A stretch of DNA of 64,000 nt from Couchioplanes caeruleus. Lineage in GTDB: Bacteria; Actinomycetota; Actinomycetes; Mycobacteriales; Micromonosporaceae. The position numbers and the translations under genes were made by a program. The notes under the pieces were generated by a model, which did not search any database, was not told where the DNA came from, and was given only the letters and a program-made list of their open reading frames with translations. Location: assembly GCF_023499255.1 (NCBI RefSeq), contig NZ_CP092183.1:1185501-1249500 (forward strand), in the 5' to 3' direction. Positions 1 to 9,100 of this stretch are shown one piece after another (the stretch's first letter is position 1; every line of letters starts with the position of its first letter).

Positions 1-699
1 ACCGCCGCCGTCGTGCAGCATCACCACCGCGCCGCGGCCCGCTGCCGGGGTGCCGGCCCGGACGATCGCCGCGGCGCCGGGCCGCCGCCAGTCCGCGGTG
101 TCGAGGTCCGTGAGCACGGTCAGATAACCGTCCGCGGCCGCCCGGTCCAGCGCCGACCCCTGCGGCACGGTCACCGCGTCCGGCGTCGACGAGTACGGCG
201 GCCGCAGCAGCCGCGTGCGCACCCCGGTCGTCGAGGCGATCACCGACTGGGTCGCCGCTATCTCCGCCCGCTGCCGCCACGCCGGCAGGCCGGCCAGGTC
301 CGCATGGGTGTACGTGTGCACGCCCAGCTCGTGCCCCTCGGCCACGATCCGGCGGGTCAACTCCGGGTAGCGGGCCACGTTCGCGCCCAGCACGAAGAAC
401 GTCGCGCGGGCGTGGTGGCGGCGCAGCACGTCGAGGATCCGCGGGGTCCAGCGCGGGTCCGGCCCGTCGTCGAAGGTCAGGGCCAGCGTGCGCGGCGGCA
501 TCCGCAGGCCGCGGGTCGCCCGGTCGGCCGTCAGGCCCTGCACGGGACCGCCGGCGCGCATCGCGGGGGCGGCCGGGCCGGGCGTACGCACCCCCTCGGC
601 GCCGATGTGGTTGACGTAGCCGTTGGCGCACAGGCTCACGAACAGCACGGTGAGCACGGCGCCGAGCAGGACCCAGTGCGTCCGCGGCGTACGGGTCAC
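1..699 (-). CDS. Polysaccharide deacetylase (NodB domain), 3' end beyond the window
   Basis: Predicted NodB-type (carbohydrate esterase 4) N-deacetylase of a cell-surface polysaccharide. The 233 visible residues start with a hydrophobic anchor (residues 9-25), then the NodB core: 'LALTFDDGPD' near residue 73 (catalytic Asp and metal Asp), 'GHELGVHTYTHADL' (metal His pair) and 'LLRPPYSS', ending at the edge in 'VVMLHDGG', the last NodB motif. The GTG start at 699 overlaps the stop of the upstream membrane gene by four bases (GTGA), so the two are probably translated together. Actinomycete proteins with this architecture often continue into a family 2 glycosyltransferase; whether this one does lies outside the window and is inference. 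Confidence 0.88.
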   Translation of the reverse strand, partial: MTRTPRTHWVLLGAVLTVLFVSLCANGYVNHIGAEGVRTPGPAAPAMRAGGPVQGLTADRATRGLRMPPRTLALTFDDGPDPRWTPRILDVLRRHHARATFFVLGANVARYPELTRRIVAEGHELGVHTYTHADLAGLPAWRQRAEIAATQSVIASTTGVRTRLLRPPYSSTPDAVTVPQGSALDRAAADGYLTVLTDLDTADWRRPGAAAIVRAGTPAAGRGAVVMLHDGGG

Positions 700-1232
700 C
701 GGGCCCGTCCGGGGGCGCTCGGGCACGGCGCCGGGGGCGAAGCCGGCTTGGCCCGGCGCTGCGCGGCCCGCGCCTGACCCCGGTTGCAGGCGGGCCGGCC
801 GTGCGTGGCCTCGGGTGACGCCGACGGCGTGGCGGCGGGAGCGGGGGATGACGCAGCCGGCGCGGCGGTCGTGACGGCGGTCGTGACGGGGGTGGCGACG
901 GCGGTCGTGACGATCACCCGGGCGCTCGTCGGCACGGGCGTTGCCGGCGCGTGCTCCTCCGGGTGCACGACCACCGTCGTACGGGTGATCATCGGGACCC
1001 GGACCGGGACCGACGTCGGAGGCGGCGTGCCGGCGGGCTTGCGGGCCGGCGGGGCGTCCGGCAGCGACAGCAGCGGCAGCGACCCGTCGCCGGCGAACCC
1101 GATCAGGGCGGCCAGCGCCGCGCCGGTGACCGCGAGCAGCCCGGCGCGGCCGGCCAGCACCAGGCGCCGGCGGCGGCGCCCGGACGGGTCGACGAACACG
1201 GGCGGCTCGCCGCCCGGACCATCCTGAGTCAC
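696..1232 (-). CDS. Small membrane-anchored protein with Pro/Thr-rich tail
   Basis: A 178-residue protein of unknown function. It has a short cytoplasmic N-terminus ending in a run of Arg ('SGRRRRRLVLAG'), one membrane helix at about residues 28-45, and a long low-complexity extracytoplasmic tail rich in Pro, Ala, Thr and Val. The GTG start at 1232 is chosen because GGAGG lies seven bases upstream; the reading frame stays open further upstream but without a ribosome binding site. Its stop overlaps the start of the deacetylase, which suggests a partner or spacer protein for that enzyme at the membrane. No enzymatic motif is visible. Confidence 0.7.
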   Translation of the reverse strand: MTQDGPGGEPPVFVDPSGRRRRRLVLAGRAGLLAVTGAALAALIGFAGDGSLPLLSLPDAPPARKPAGTPPPTSVPVRVPMITRTTVVVHPEEHAPATPVPTSARVIVTTAVATPVTTAVTTAAPAASSPAPAATPSASPEATHGRPACNRGQARAAQRRAKPASPPAPCPSAPGRAR

Positions 1233-1357
1233 CGAGACCTCCGGGAAATAGGGGCAATCCGCCCATTCAACGAGGTTCCGGGGGTACGGGCAGCGGCCGG
1301 GCACGTGGCGGCGTCTTGGGCGCTTTCCCGATACCGGGCGCCTGATTAGCCCAAAAT

Positions 1358-2644
1358 GTGAGGGTGACGTCTCTGGCTCAGCGGTTGCCGCGCGGGGCTC
1401 GCCTGTCCACCGAGTCGTGGACATCCCGGCACCGGATCAACACCCTGCTCCTGTACGCGCACATCCCGGTGTTCGTGCTGCTGGGCCTGCTCGGACCGCG
1501 CCCGGCGTGGGAGGTACTGGTGCTGCCGCTCGGCATCGCCGCCATCGCCGGCCTGTCCGCCGCCGTACGGTCCACCAAGGCGAAGGCGTCGCTGACCAGC
1601 ATCGGGCTGATCGCGTGCACGTTCGTGGCGATCGAGCTGTCCGGCGGCTCCATGTCCTGGCACATCCACCTGTACGCGATCCTCGTGTTCGTCGCGCTGT
1701 ACCAGCAGTGGGAGCCGCTGCTGTGGGCCGTGGTGATCGTGGTCCTGCACCACGGCACGCTCGGCCTGGTCGCACCGGAACGCGTCTTCGGCATGCCGCA
1801 CATGAGCACGGCCGAAGGGCTCGGGCAGGTCGCCGTGCACGCCGGCCTGGCCGCCGTCGAGGTGACCGGCATCGTCATCCTGTGGCACTTCGCCGAGCAG
1901 GCCGAGCGGGACAACGAACGGCTCGCGGAGGAGGCGCAGCACCAGCGGCGGCTCACCGAGGAGGCCGAGCAGCAGGCCCGGCAGCAGGCCGCCGACGACC
2001 TGCAGGCCCGATCCGCCGAGGCCGCCGACCGGGCCCGGCGCATCACCGGCGACGTCGCCGCAATCGGTGGGGAGGCCCGCGCGGCGATCGACGCGGTCGC
2101 GGAGGTCGACCGGCAACTGGCCGCACTGTCCGCGTCGGTGCAGGACATCGCGTCCCGCTCCGGTCGGGCGGCGACGACCGCGGCCACCGGCAAGGACGCG
2201 GCCGCGTCGGCCGCCGACAAGGTCAAGGCCCTGGAACGGTCGGTGTCCGAGATCGCCGAGGTCAACGCGTTGATCGCCTCGCTGGCCGAGCAGACCAACC
2301 TGCTCGCGCTCAACGCCACCATCGAGGCCGCCCGGGCGGGCGAGGCCGGCAAGGGCTTCGCGGTCGTGGCGACCGAGGTCAAGGACCTGGCGAGCGAGAC
2401 CGCCGCCAGCGTCGAGAAGGTCAACAACGTAATCACCGCCATCGTCGCCGAGACCGGCGAGGTGGCGCGCACGTTCGCCTCGACGGCCGGCGCGGTCGGG
2501 GAGATCACCGAGCTGCAGACCGACATCGCCGCGTCCGTGGAGGAACAGGCGGCGGTGCTGGGCCAGGTCACCGCCCAGCTGTCGACGGCCACGACCGCGG
2601 CGGGTCAGGTGCTGACCGGCCTCGACCGGCTCGCCACCGAGTAA
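1358..2644 (+). CDS. Methyl-accepting chemotaxis protein with multi-helix membrane sensor
   Basis: A 428-residue chemoreceptor expected to control a CheA kinase. The C-terminal signalling hairpin is unmistakable: '[19 protein letters not shown]' followed by '[13 protein letters not shown]'. The N-terminal 190 residues lack a periplasmic Cache or four-helix sensor. They form about six membrane helices with His-containing stretches '[10 protein letters not shown]' and '[11 protein letters not shown]', a layout also seen in other MCP and diguanylate cyclase N-termini. A charged coiled coil (about 185-230) links to the signalling part; no clear HAMP is visible. Starts GTG at 1358; a second GTG at 1364 is possible. 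No che genes lie nearby, so it is an orphan receptor facing a c-di-GMP phosphodiesterase tail to tail. Confidence 0.93.
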   Translation: MRVTSLAQRLPRGARLSTESWTSRHRINTLLLYAHIPVFVLLGLLGPRPAWEVLVLPLGIAAIAGLSAAVRSTKAKASLTSIGLIACTFVAIELSGGSMSWHIHLYAILVFVALYQQWEPLLWAVVIVVLHHGTLGLVAPERVFGMPHMSTAEGLGQVAVHAGLAAVEVTGIVILWHFAEQAERDNERLAEEAQHQRRLTEEAEQQARQQAADDLQARSAEAADRARRITGDVAAIGGEARAAIDAVAEVDRQLAALSASVQDIASRSGRAATTAATGKDAAASAADKVKALERSVSEIAEVNALIASLAEQTNLLALNATIEAARAGEAGKGFAVVATEVKDLASETAASVEKVNNVITAIVAETGEVARTFASTAGAVGEITELQTDIAASVEEQAAVLGQVTAQLSTATTAAGQVLTGLDRLATE

Positions 2645-2660
2645 CGGCGGATCCGCGCCC

Positions 2661-3404
2661 TCAGAGCAGCGGCTCGATGTGGTGGCTGGGCAGCGCCCCC
2701 GGCTTCGCGATGTAGTAGCCCTGCCCGTGCCGTACGCCCAGCGACCGCAACTGCTCGTGCTCGGCGTACGTCTCGATGCCCTCGGCGATCAGCAGCGCGC
2801 CGACGCTGTCGGCGAAGGTCACCAGCGCGCGCGTCAGCGCGATCCGCACCGGGTCCGTGTCGATGTCCCGGGTCAGGCCGATGTCCAGCTTGATGATGTC
2901 CGGACGCAGCTGCAGGATGTGGCTCAGGCTGGCGAAGCCGGCCCCGGCGTCGTCGACGGCGATGAGAATGCCCGCCGCGCGCAGGACATCCAGCACCTCA
3001 CCGAGAGCGCTGTAGTCGCGAACCGGAACGTGCTCGGTGACCTCGACCGCGAGCCCCCGGTGCGCGTGCGCCAGCAGCATCTCGACGGTCGCCGGCGCGA
3101 GCAGCGCCTCGACCGACGCGTTCAGGCTCAGCCACGCGCCGGCCGGCAGGTCGTTGAGACGCAGCAGCGCCCGCCGGATCGCCAGCTGCTCCAGCTCCAC
3201 GCCGAGCCCGGCCGTCGCCGCCGCGGCGAACGCCTCCGCCGGGTTCGCGAAGTGGTCACGCTCGAAGCGCGCCAGCGCCTCATAGCCGCAGACCATGCCG
3301 TCGTCGAGCTGCACGATCGGCTGGAAGGCCGTCCCGACGGCCTCCGTCCGGAGAACCTCGTGCAGGGCCCCGAGCTGCGGGGTGGTCACGTGCGCCATGG
3401 TCAT
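2661..3404 (-). CDS. Stand-alone EAL-domain c-di-GMP phosphodiesterase
   Basis: A 247-residue cytoplasmic protein that is almost only an EAL domain, predicted to hydrolyse cyclic di-GMP to pGpG. The catalytic set looks complete: 'GYEALARF' (EAL), 'LSLNASV' (Asn), 'VEVTEH' (Glu), 'VDDAGAGFAS' (Asp pair; canonical DDFGTG), 'IIKLDIGL' (Lys), 'IAEGIET' (Glu) and 'GQGYYIAKP'. There is no membrane segment, PAS or GGDEF domain, so input would have to come from a partner or expression level. The ATG start has GAGGA upstream. It is convergent with the chemoreceptor, 16 bases apart. Confidence 0.92.
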   Translation of the reverse strand: MTMAHVTTPQLGALHEVLRTEAVGTAFQPIVQLDDGMVCGYEALARFERDHFANPAEAFAAAATAGLGVELEQLAIRRALLRLNDLPAGAWLSLNASVEALLAPATVEMLLAHAHRGLAVEVTEHVPVRDYSALGEVLDVLRAAGILIAVDDAGAGFASLSHILQLRPDIIKLDIGLTRDIDTDPVRIALTRALVTFADSVGALLIAEGIETYAEHEQLRSLGVRHGQGYYIAKPGALPSHHIEPLL

Positions 3405-3468
3405 GCCGTCCTCGTTCGGCGGGCAACCTCAACGCAGGCTCCAGCCGGGATCAGGAGAACGACAAGGG

Positions 3469-3521
3469 TTGTATTGACACAAGGTCGCGAGTCTGTTCTT
3501 GTATCAATCACTTGGTACAAG
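3469..3521 (+). promoter_or_regulatory. Candidate promoter and GntR operator of the membrane-GntR-FtsX operon
   Basis: An A/T-rich patch in GC-rich surroundings holds a consensus -35 TTGACA at 3474-3479 and a -10 probably within 3499-3507. Inverted arms CTTGTA (3498-3503) and TACAAG (3516-3521) sit 12 bases apart across the likely transcription start, and a smaller dyad TTGT-ATTGAC-ACAA covers the -35 (3469-3482). YtrA-type GntR repressors usually bind such dyads in their own promoters, so self-repression by the second gene of this operon is a reasonable inference. Confidence 0.6.
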
Positions 3522-3531
3522 AGGAGGGCTC

Positions 3532-4434
3532 GTGTTCGTCATCCTGGCCGCCGTATCGGCCGCCCTGCTGATGCTGGCGGCCGTCGCGCTCCTCATCGTC
3601 CGCGTGGTCGGGACCGCGTATCGCGGTCCTGGAGCCTTGCCCGACGGCGGACCATCACCCGGGCAGCGTGGCCCCGGTGAGGTGACCGCCGTGCGGTGGC
3701 GATGGGCGGGCATCGTCGCCGGGGTGGCAGGGGCGGCACTGATGGCGACGACCGGCACGCTCGGCCGGGGCCTGCTCCTGGCGGCCCCGGTCTTCGGCTC
3801 CGGCGTCCTGATGGGCGCCCTCATCGGCGAACTGGCACGTCCGGCTCCCGGCGGTCCCGTACGGTCGGCCGGGCTCAGAATCCGCCGTACGGTCGACTAC
3901 GTTCCCCGCGGGCTGGGCGCCGTGGTCGTCCTCGCGACGGTGATCCTGGTCGTCCTCACCTGCGTCACCACGGCGGTGGCCGAACCTGACGACATGGGTC
4001 GTGCGGGTCGCGCTCTGACCTGCGGCGACTCGGAACCGGTGTTCAGCTCTTTCACTCCCTGGCCCGGGCGTTACTACACGGTGCCCGGAATGGCCCTCGT
4101 CGCGCTGGGACTGATCGCGGCGGCCGTCGCGATGCGCCGCGTCGTCCGGCGGCCGCAGTCCGCCGCGGAGGCGGCCGGCGACGACGCCCAGCGGCGCCGG
4201 TCCGCCGAAGTGGTGGTCGCGGCCGCGGGGATCTCGGTGCTCGCCCCGTTGACCGGCTTCGCCCTGACCGCCGGCCTGGCGCTGGCCACGCTCGCGCATC
4301 AATGCGGCCCCGCCGGCTGGGCGACCACCGGGCACGCGCTGACCGGTGTCGCGGTCGGTGCCTTCGCCGCCACGGCGTGGTGCGGAGCCTGCCTGGTGGT
4401 GCCGGGCCGCGGACACGGTCGGCAGCTCGGATGA
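3532..4434 (+). CDS. Polytopic membrane protein of unknown function
   Basis: A 300-residue integral membrane protein with about seven predicted helices (near 3-25, 62-78, 83-100, 135-158, 195-212, 235-260 and 275-292). No catalytic or transport motif is recognisable. A loop with two Cys (around 170-195) may face outside. The GTG at 3532 is chosen because GAGGAGGG lies just before it; an in-frame TTG at 3499 falls inside the likely -10 region and is not credible. It is first gene of a three-gene operon whose reading frames all overlap, so it probably works with the downstream FtsX-like permease under control of the GntR repressor. Confidence 0.75.
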   Translation: MFVILAAVSAALLMLAAVALLIVRVVGTAYRGPGALPDGGPSPGQRGPGEVTAVRWRWAGIVAGVAGAALMATTGTLGRGLLLAAPVFGSGVLMGALIGELARPAPGGPVRSAGLRIRRTVDYVPRGLGAVVVLATVILVVLTCVTTAVAEPDDMGRAGRALTCGDSEPVFSSFTPWPGRYYTVPGMALVALGLIAAAVAMRRVVRRPQSAAEAAGDDAQRRRSAEVVVAAAGISVLAPLTGFALTAGLALATLAHQCGPAGWATTGHALTGVAVGAFAATAWCGACLVVPGRGHGRQLG

Positions 4435-4823
4435 GTGACCTGCCCACCCTCACGGTGTCGGCATCGGACCCGACGCCGCCCTACGAACAGGTGCGCCGCC
4501 AGGTGGCCGCCCTCATCGAGAGCGGCGCGCTGACGGAAGGCACCCGGTTGCCGCCGGTACGCCAGCTCGCCGGCGACCTGAGTCTCGCGGTGGGCACGGT
4601 CGCCCGCGCCTATCGGGAACTCGAAACCGCCGGCCTGCTCGTGACCCGTCGCGGTGGCGGCACGCGCGTCGCCGATTTCCTGCCCCGTGCTGCGGACGAC
4701 ACCGCTCTTCGGCGTGCCGCAGAGGAGTACGTGACGCGCGCCCGGCTCGCCGATGCCGGCGACGACGCCATCGTGGCCGCCGTCCATGCGGCTCTCGGCC
4801 AACCGTACGGAGCATCCAGCTGA
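4431..4823 (+). CDS. GntR-family (YtrA-type) transcriptional regulator
   Basis: A 130-residue repressor. The winged helix-turn-helix occupies residues 15-80, with the family hallmarks 'PPYEQVRRQVAALIESG', 'TRLPPVRQLAGDL' and 'AVGTVARAYRELE'. The C-terminal tail is only about 45 residues, as in the YtrA subfamily, with no room for a ligand-binding FCD or UTRA domain. Its ATG overlaps the membrane gene's stop (ATGA) and its TGA overlaps the next ATG (TGATG). YtrA regulators typically govern membrane-transport operons in which they are encoded, so autoregulation through the dyad at 3498-3521 is likely. Confidence 0.88.
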   Translation: MSDLPTLTVSASDPTPPYEQVRRQVAALIESGALTEGTRLPPVRQLAGDLSLAVGTVARAYRELETAGLLVTRRGGGTRVADFLPRAADDTALRRAAEEYVTRARLADAGDDAIVAAVHAALGQPYGASS

Positions 4824-5686
4824 TGCGTTTGAGATACGTCCTGAACGAGGCCTTGCTGGGCCTGTGGCGCAACGCGACCATGACCATCGCCATGATCATC
4901 ACGATGGCGGTGTCGCTGACCATGCTCGGTGCCAGCGTCCTGCTGTACTGGCAGGTGGAACAGGCGAAGGACTACTACTACGGCAGGATCGAGGTCTCGA
5001 TCTTTCTCCGGGACGACATCACGGACGCACAGCGTGCCGCTCTCGGCGCAGCCATCGACCGCAGCCCGCTCGTGGCGGACAAGCGGTACGAGGACAAGCA
5101 GGATGCCTACGCAAGGTTCAAAGAGGCCTGGCGCGAATCGCCGGACCTGGTGCGTACGGTCGGGCCGGGCGCCTTGCCGGCCTCCTTCCGGGTCAAACTG
5201 AAGGACCCGAGCCGCTACGCGGTCTTTGTGAGCCAACTCCACGATCAACGAGGCATCGAGACCGTCGTCGACCAGCGCCGGCTGTTGGAAAGGGTGTTCC
5301 GGATCTTCACCGCCACCCAGCGGACCGCCCTGGTGATCGCTTCCCTCATGGCCGTCGCCGCGGTGCTGCTCGTGGGCAACACGATCCAGGTGGCGGCATA
5401 CAGCAAGCGGCGAGAGGTCGCGGTGATGAAACTGGTCGGCGCGTCGAACTGGTTCGTGCAGGCGCCATTCGTCGTCGAAGCGATGGCGGCGGGGCTGGTC
5501 GGCGCCGTGGCCGGATTCGTCCTGCTACTCGCCGGTGAACTGCTCGTGCCGCCGGAATGGACGCAGGCGTTGCCGCCCGTACCGGACGACCGGGTGTGGA
5601 TGATGCTGCCCTTGCTGGCCGCCGTCGGCGCCGGGGTGAGCGGATGCACCGCATGGCTCACCCTCAGGTTTCAGGTCCGCGTCTGA
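4823..5686 (+). CDS. FtsX-like permease without an adjacent FtsE
   Basis: A 287-residue protein of the FtsX family. It has the FtsX topology: an N-terminal helix (about 20-42), an extracellular domain (about 45-165) beginning 'YGRIEVSIFLRDDIT', then three helices, with the conserved 'KRREVAVMKLVGASNWFV' loop after the second helix. Genuine FtsX pairs with the ATPase FtsE to activate peptidoglycan hydrolases. Here no ATPase gene is adjacent; instead it is translationally coupled to a GntR repressor and a membrane protein. It is therefore more likely a regulated paralogue than the housekeeping division gene, perhaps using FtsE in trans. Family membership is sure, role is not. Confidence 0.88.
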   Translation: MRLRYVLNEALLGLWRNATMTIAMIITMAVSLTMLGASVLLYWQVEQAKDYYYGRIEVSIFLRDDITDAQRAALGAAIDRSPLVADKRYEDKQDAYARFKEAWRESPDLVRTVGPGALPASFRVKLKDPSRYAVFVSQLHDQRGIETVVDQRRLLERVFRIFTATQRTALVIASLMAVAAVLLVGNTIQVAAYSKRREVAVMKLVGASNWFVQAPFVVEAMAAGLVGAVAGFVLLLAGELLVPPEWTQALPPVPDDRVWMMLPLLAAVGAGVSGCTAWLTLRFQVRV

Positions 5687-5767
5687 AGGCCGAGCGCCGC
5701 AGGCGCAGATACCCGAGCACCTGTCCCCACCGCCGTGCACGCCGGCGCCGGCGCATAGACACCGACC

Positions 5768-5950
5768 TCACGTACGAGGGGTCTTGGCGAAGATGAGGAC
5801 ACCGAGGATGACGAAGAGGACCCCTCCCGCGGCGCCTATCGCGGCACCGTACCGGGCGCCACCGATCGCCAGACCGAAACCGATGGCGAAGAGCAGAAAA
5901 GAGCCGATCCACGGGATGAGCAACGAGCGCCTCGGCTTGCGAATCTTCAT
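5768..5950 (-). CDS. Two-helix membrane peptide downstream of the RHS gene
   Basis: A 60-residue peptide with a basic N-terminus ('MKIRKPRRSLLIPWIG') and two hydrophobic segments (about 10-29 and 33-54) rich in Gly, Ala, Ile and Phe. The start is supported by GGAGGGG seven bases before the ATG. It follows the RHS gene on the same strand, but a terminator-like hairpin (6041-6077) and a palindrome (5994-6013) lie between, so it may have its own promoter. Small membrane proteins behind polymorphic toxins are often immunity proteins; that role is speculative here. Function otherwise unknown. Confidence 0.7.
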   Translation of the reverse strand: MKIRKPRRSLLIPWIGSFLLFAIGFGLAIGGARYGAAIGAAGGVLFVILGVLIFAKTPRT

Positions 5951-5993
5951 GACCCCTCCGGTGGGATTCTGGCTGCCGTCGATATGGCGGCCA

Positions 5994-6013
5994 AGGGGAC
6001 GACATCGTCCCCT
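5994..6013. promoter_or_regulatory. Near-perfect 20-base palindrome upstream of the two-helix peptide
   Basis: Arms AGGGGACGA and TCGTCCCCT flank a two-base centre, 44-63 bases before the start codon of the small membrane gene. The short centre fits a dimeric DNA-binding site better than a terminator loop. The regulator is unknown. Confidence 0.45.
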
Positions 6014-6040
6014 CCTGTCGTTGTGGGCAAACCTGGGAGG

Positions 6041-6077
6041 AGGCCGGTGACCTTTCCTGTCGGGTAGCCACCGGCCT
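6041..6077 (-). terminator. Hairpin after the RHS gene
   Basis: Nine-base perfect stem AGGCCGGTG/CACCGGCCT with a 19-base loop, about 40 bases beyond the RHS stop. There is no T run, which is common for actinomycete terminators. It would separate the RHS transcript from the small membrane gene. Confidence 0.5.
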
Positions 6078-6116
6078 ACATCCTCTGTCAGGTCATGGAC
6101 AATAAGAGGTGGTCGG

Positions 6117-9100
6117 TCAGCTGCAGGCGTCGAGCGCGAGGACGTCGGCCCCCACCGAGGCGAATCCGGCTCCGGCGATCACCAGCGACCCTCCTCCGGT
6201 CGCCGGTGCGGTGAGGACGGCACCGCCGAACCCGAGGAAGGCACCTGCCGCGACGAGAACGTTGCCCGCACACCCGAGATCCTGGCCGGTCGGGTCGGTC
6301 AGATCGGTCGGGTCAGAGGCGGCATAGGCGTATCGGTTCCCCTTACGGGGATTGCCGACGAAGTCCAGGACGTCCTGCTGGGTGAAGCGCCCCTGATTGG
6401 GGTTGTACCACCGCTGGCCGTACTTGGTGAGGCGGGTGGCAGGGTCGTACGTGCCGCCCGCGTAGCGGATGATGTTGGTCTGGCCGAGCCCGTTCTCCTG
6501 GCTCGCGCCTTGGACGAGGCCGTACGGGTCGTACTGGTAGGAGGCGGCCACGGCGTTGTTGCTACCCACGACGGCGACCACCGAACCGAGGCCGTCGAGG
6601 ACGTACGCGTAATCCGTGGTGCCGATGCGCAGGCCCAGCGGCGTGCCGAGGCCGTCGCGTTCAACGTGGACAGTCGCGTTGGCGCCGTTGGTCCAGGACT
6701 GCAGCCACGGCATGCCGTACTGGTCCTCCATGCCGTAGTCGAGCTTGAGGGCGCCGACCTTGGTGGCTTCGACCTGGTCGGTGCCGGCGTACGTGTAGTC
6801 GGCCGCGCCGCCGGGGCCGTACGCGTACGTCATCTGGTTGGCGGCGTTGTAGTTCAACGGGTTGACGCCCGGGGCGCTGACCTTCGTCTGGTTGCCGCGG
6901 TTGTCGTAGGTGTTCTCGGCGCCGGTGATCTGGTTGGCGGAGTTGAAGTCCAGGCTCTGGGTGGTGCTGCCGTCGGCCTTGACGGTTTTGCGGTTGCCGT
7001 TCTTGTCGTAGCTGTACTCGTAGGTCCTGCCGTTCCAATTGGTGGCCTTGGTGAGGCGGTTGCTCTTGTCGTGGCTGAACTCGCTCACCGCGCCGCTGAT
7101 CTCGTTCTTCTGCCACTGCCGCAGGCCCGTGTCGTCGGCCTTCTCGGTGGAGCACGGTTTACCGGAGACGTAATTCGCGTAGCAGTACGTGGTGTCGAAG
7201 ACCTTGGCCGGGCTCGCCGAGTTGCGGGTGGCCGTGATGCGCTTCGGCCGGTCCGACTTGTCGTACGTGGTCTGGGTGTGCAGCGCCCACGTGCTGTTCT
7301 CGTTGTTCGTGGCGAACCACTCGTCGGTGCGGTTGCCGTTCTTGTCATAACCGAAGTTGTAACGGGTGCCGCCGGCCGTATCGAGGCGGACCAGCCAGTT
7401 GCGGGTGTTGTAGTAGTACCGGTTGGTGCCGCGGCCGTCGGTCAGGTATTCCAGGTTGCCGGCCGGGTCGGGACGGAACGTCTGCACGGGCGTGCCCGGT
7501 GCGGTGCGGACGCGGAGCCGGTTCAGCTGGTCGTAGTCGTACGTCGTGGTGCCGGTGGCGTCCGTACGCGTGATCAGGTTGCCGGTCAGGCCGTAGTCGA
7601 AGCTCACCGGCGCGGTGGCCGGGCAGCCCGAGCCGGAGTAGGACACGTTCATGAGCCGGTCCTCGGCGCTGTAGTCGTACGTGGTGGTGCAGGCGCCGTT
7701 GGTCACGGTCCGGAGCCGGCCGAACGGGTCGTAGGTGAACGTCTTGACCGCCAGGTCGTTGCCCGTCGGCGGCGTGACCTTCTTGAGCTGCTTGGTGTCG
7801 TCGTACTCGTAGGTCGTGCTGTTGTCGTCGTTGCCCGGGTCGGTGGCCTTCTTGATCGTGCCGTCGTCGTTGTAGTCAACCTTCGCCTCCGCCGCCAGCG
7901 CGTCCTTCGTCGAGGTCTGGTTGCCCGCGCCGTTGTACGTGTAGCTGGAACCGTTGCCCTGCGTGTCGATCGACGAGGACGGCTGGAAATTGGCCGTCGG
8001 GTTCGTCTCGGTCGCCGGGTTCGCGTACGCGGCGGAGGCGCTGGCGCCGGTCGGCGACGCGGACTGGGTCAGCGACTCCTTCGCGTTGGCTCCGTAGGTG
8101 TTGGTGATCGTCCCGCCCTCGGGCGACTGCGACGTCTCGACGTCGCCGAAGGGGGTGTACTTGTCGTTGCGCTCGTTTCCGGCCGGGTCCACGGCCTTGG
8201 TGACGCGTTCCTCGTCATCCAGCGTGTAGCTGGTGTGCGGCACGTCGGCGACCGGCTTCGACAGGTCCTGGCGGGGGTCCGCGACGTCGGTCTGCGTGGC
8301 GGACGGGTACGCCAGCCGGGTCACCGAGCCCTGGCCGGTGGCGTTGTCGGTGACCTGGTTGACCGAGGTGACGCGGTGCCGCCCGTCGTACGTGATGATC
8401 ACGTACGTGTCCGGCTTGGTGGTGATCTTCGTGAGGTCACCGGCGCCGTCGTAGTCGAACATGACCTTGCGGGGTGTCGCGCTCTGGATGGTCTGCAGCC
8501 GGCCCAGGCTGTCGTAGTAGTACGAGGCCTCGCGGGAGCTGCCGTCCGCGCCGGTCTGCCGATACTTGCTGATCTTCGCGTCGGTGTACGAGACCGCGAC
8601 GGTCTTACCGGATCCGACGCCCTTGTCCGAGGTGACACTCGACCACTGCGAACCGGTGTACGCGTAGTCGGTGACGTTGTCGTTGCGGTCCTCGGTCTTG
8701 TCCAGCACCCCGTCCGCGGTGAAGAACAACTCCTTGCCGCTGTCGTGCTCGGTCAGCTTCCACCCCGAGCCGTTGTGCTTGAGCGTCGCCTTGACCTGCC
8801 CCGGTGATGAGTAGCCGGAGCCGGAGACGGTGAACTTGCCGACCACACCGTCGGCCGCCGCATAGGTGACCGACTTGTCGCTGGACGCCTCGTAGAGCCG
8901 CACGTCGGTGCCACTGCGGGAACGCCAGCCCGGCCCGAGCGATCCCCGTGGCAGCTCGCTACCGAGCAGGAGGCTGTTGAAGGACGCGCCGAGCGTGACG
9001 TTGCCCGAGATCCCGGGCATCGTCATCTCCGTGCTGGTGAGCAGCAGGTTTCCCGAGCCGACGTTGACCTTCATCTGCAGCCGGTCGGTGAGCGAGAACG

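Noticed and set aside
4823..5686. Calling the FtsX-like gene the housekeeping cell-division ftsX
   Set aside because: There is no ftsE upstream and no smpB or prfB neighbour, the usual actinobacterial context; the gene is under a GntR operon.
5741..5757. CGCCGGCGCCGGCG palindrome as a terminator between FtsX and the small membrane gene
   Set aside because: It is self-complementary without a loop and such strings arise often at this GC content.
6510..8807. A 765-codon plus-strand frame across the RHS gene
   Set aside because: Repetitive Val/Gly/Arg translation mirrors the YD repeats on the other strand.
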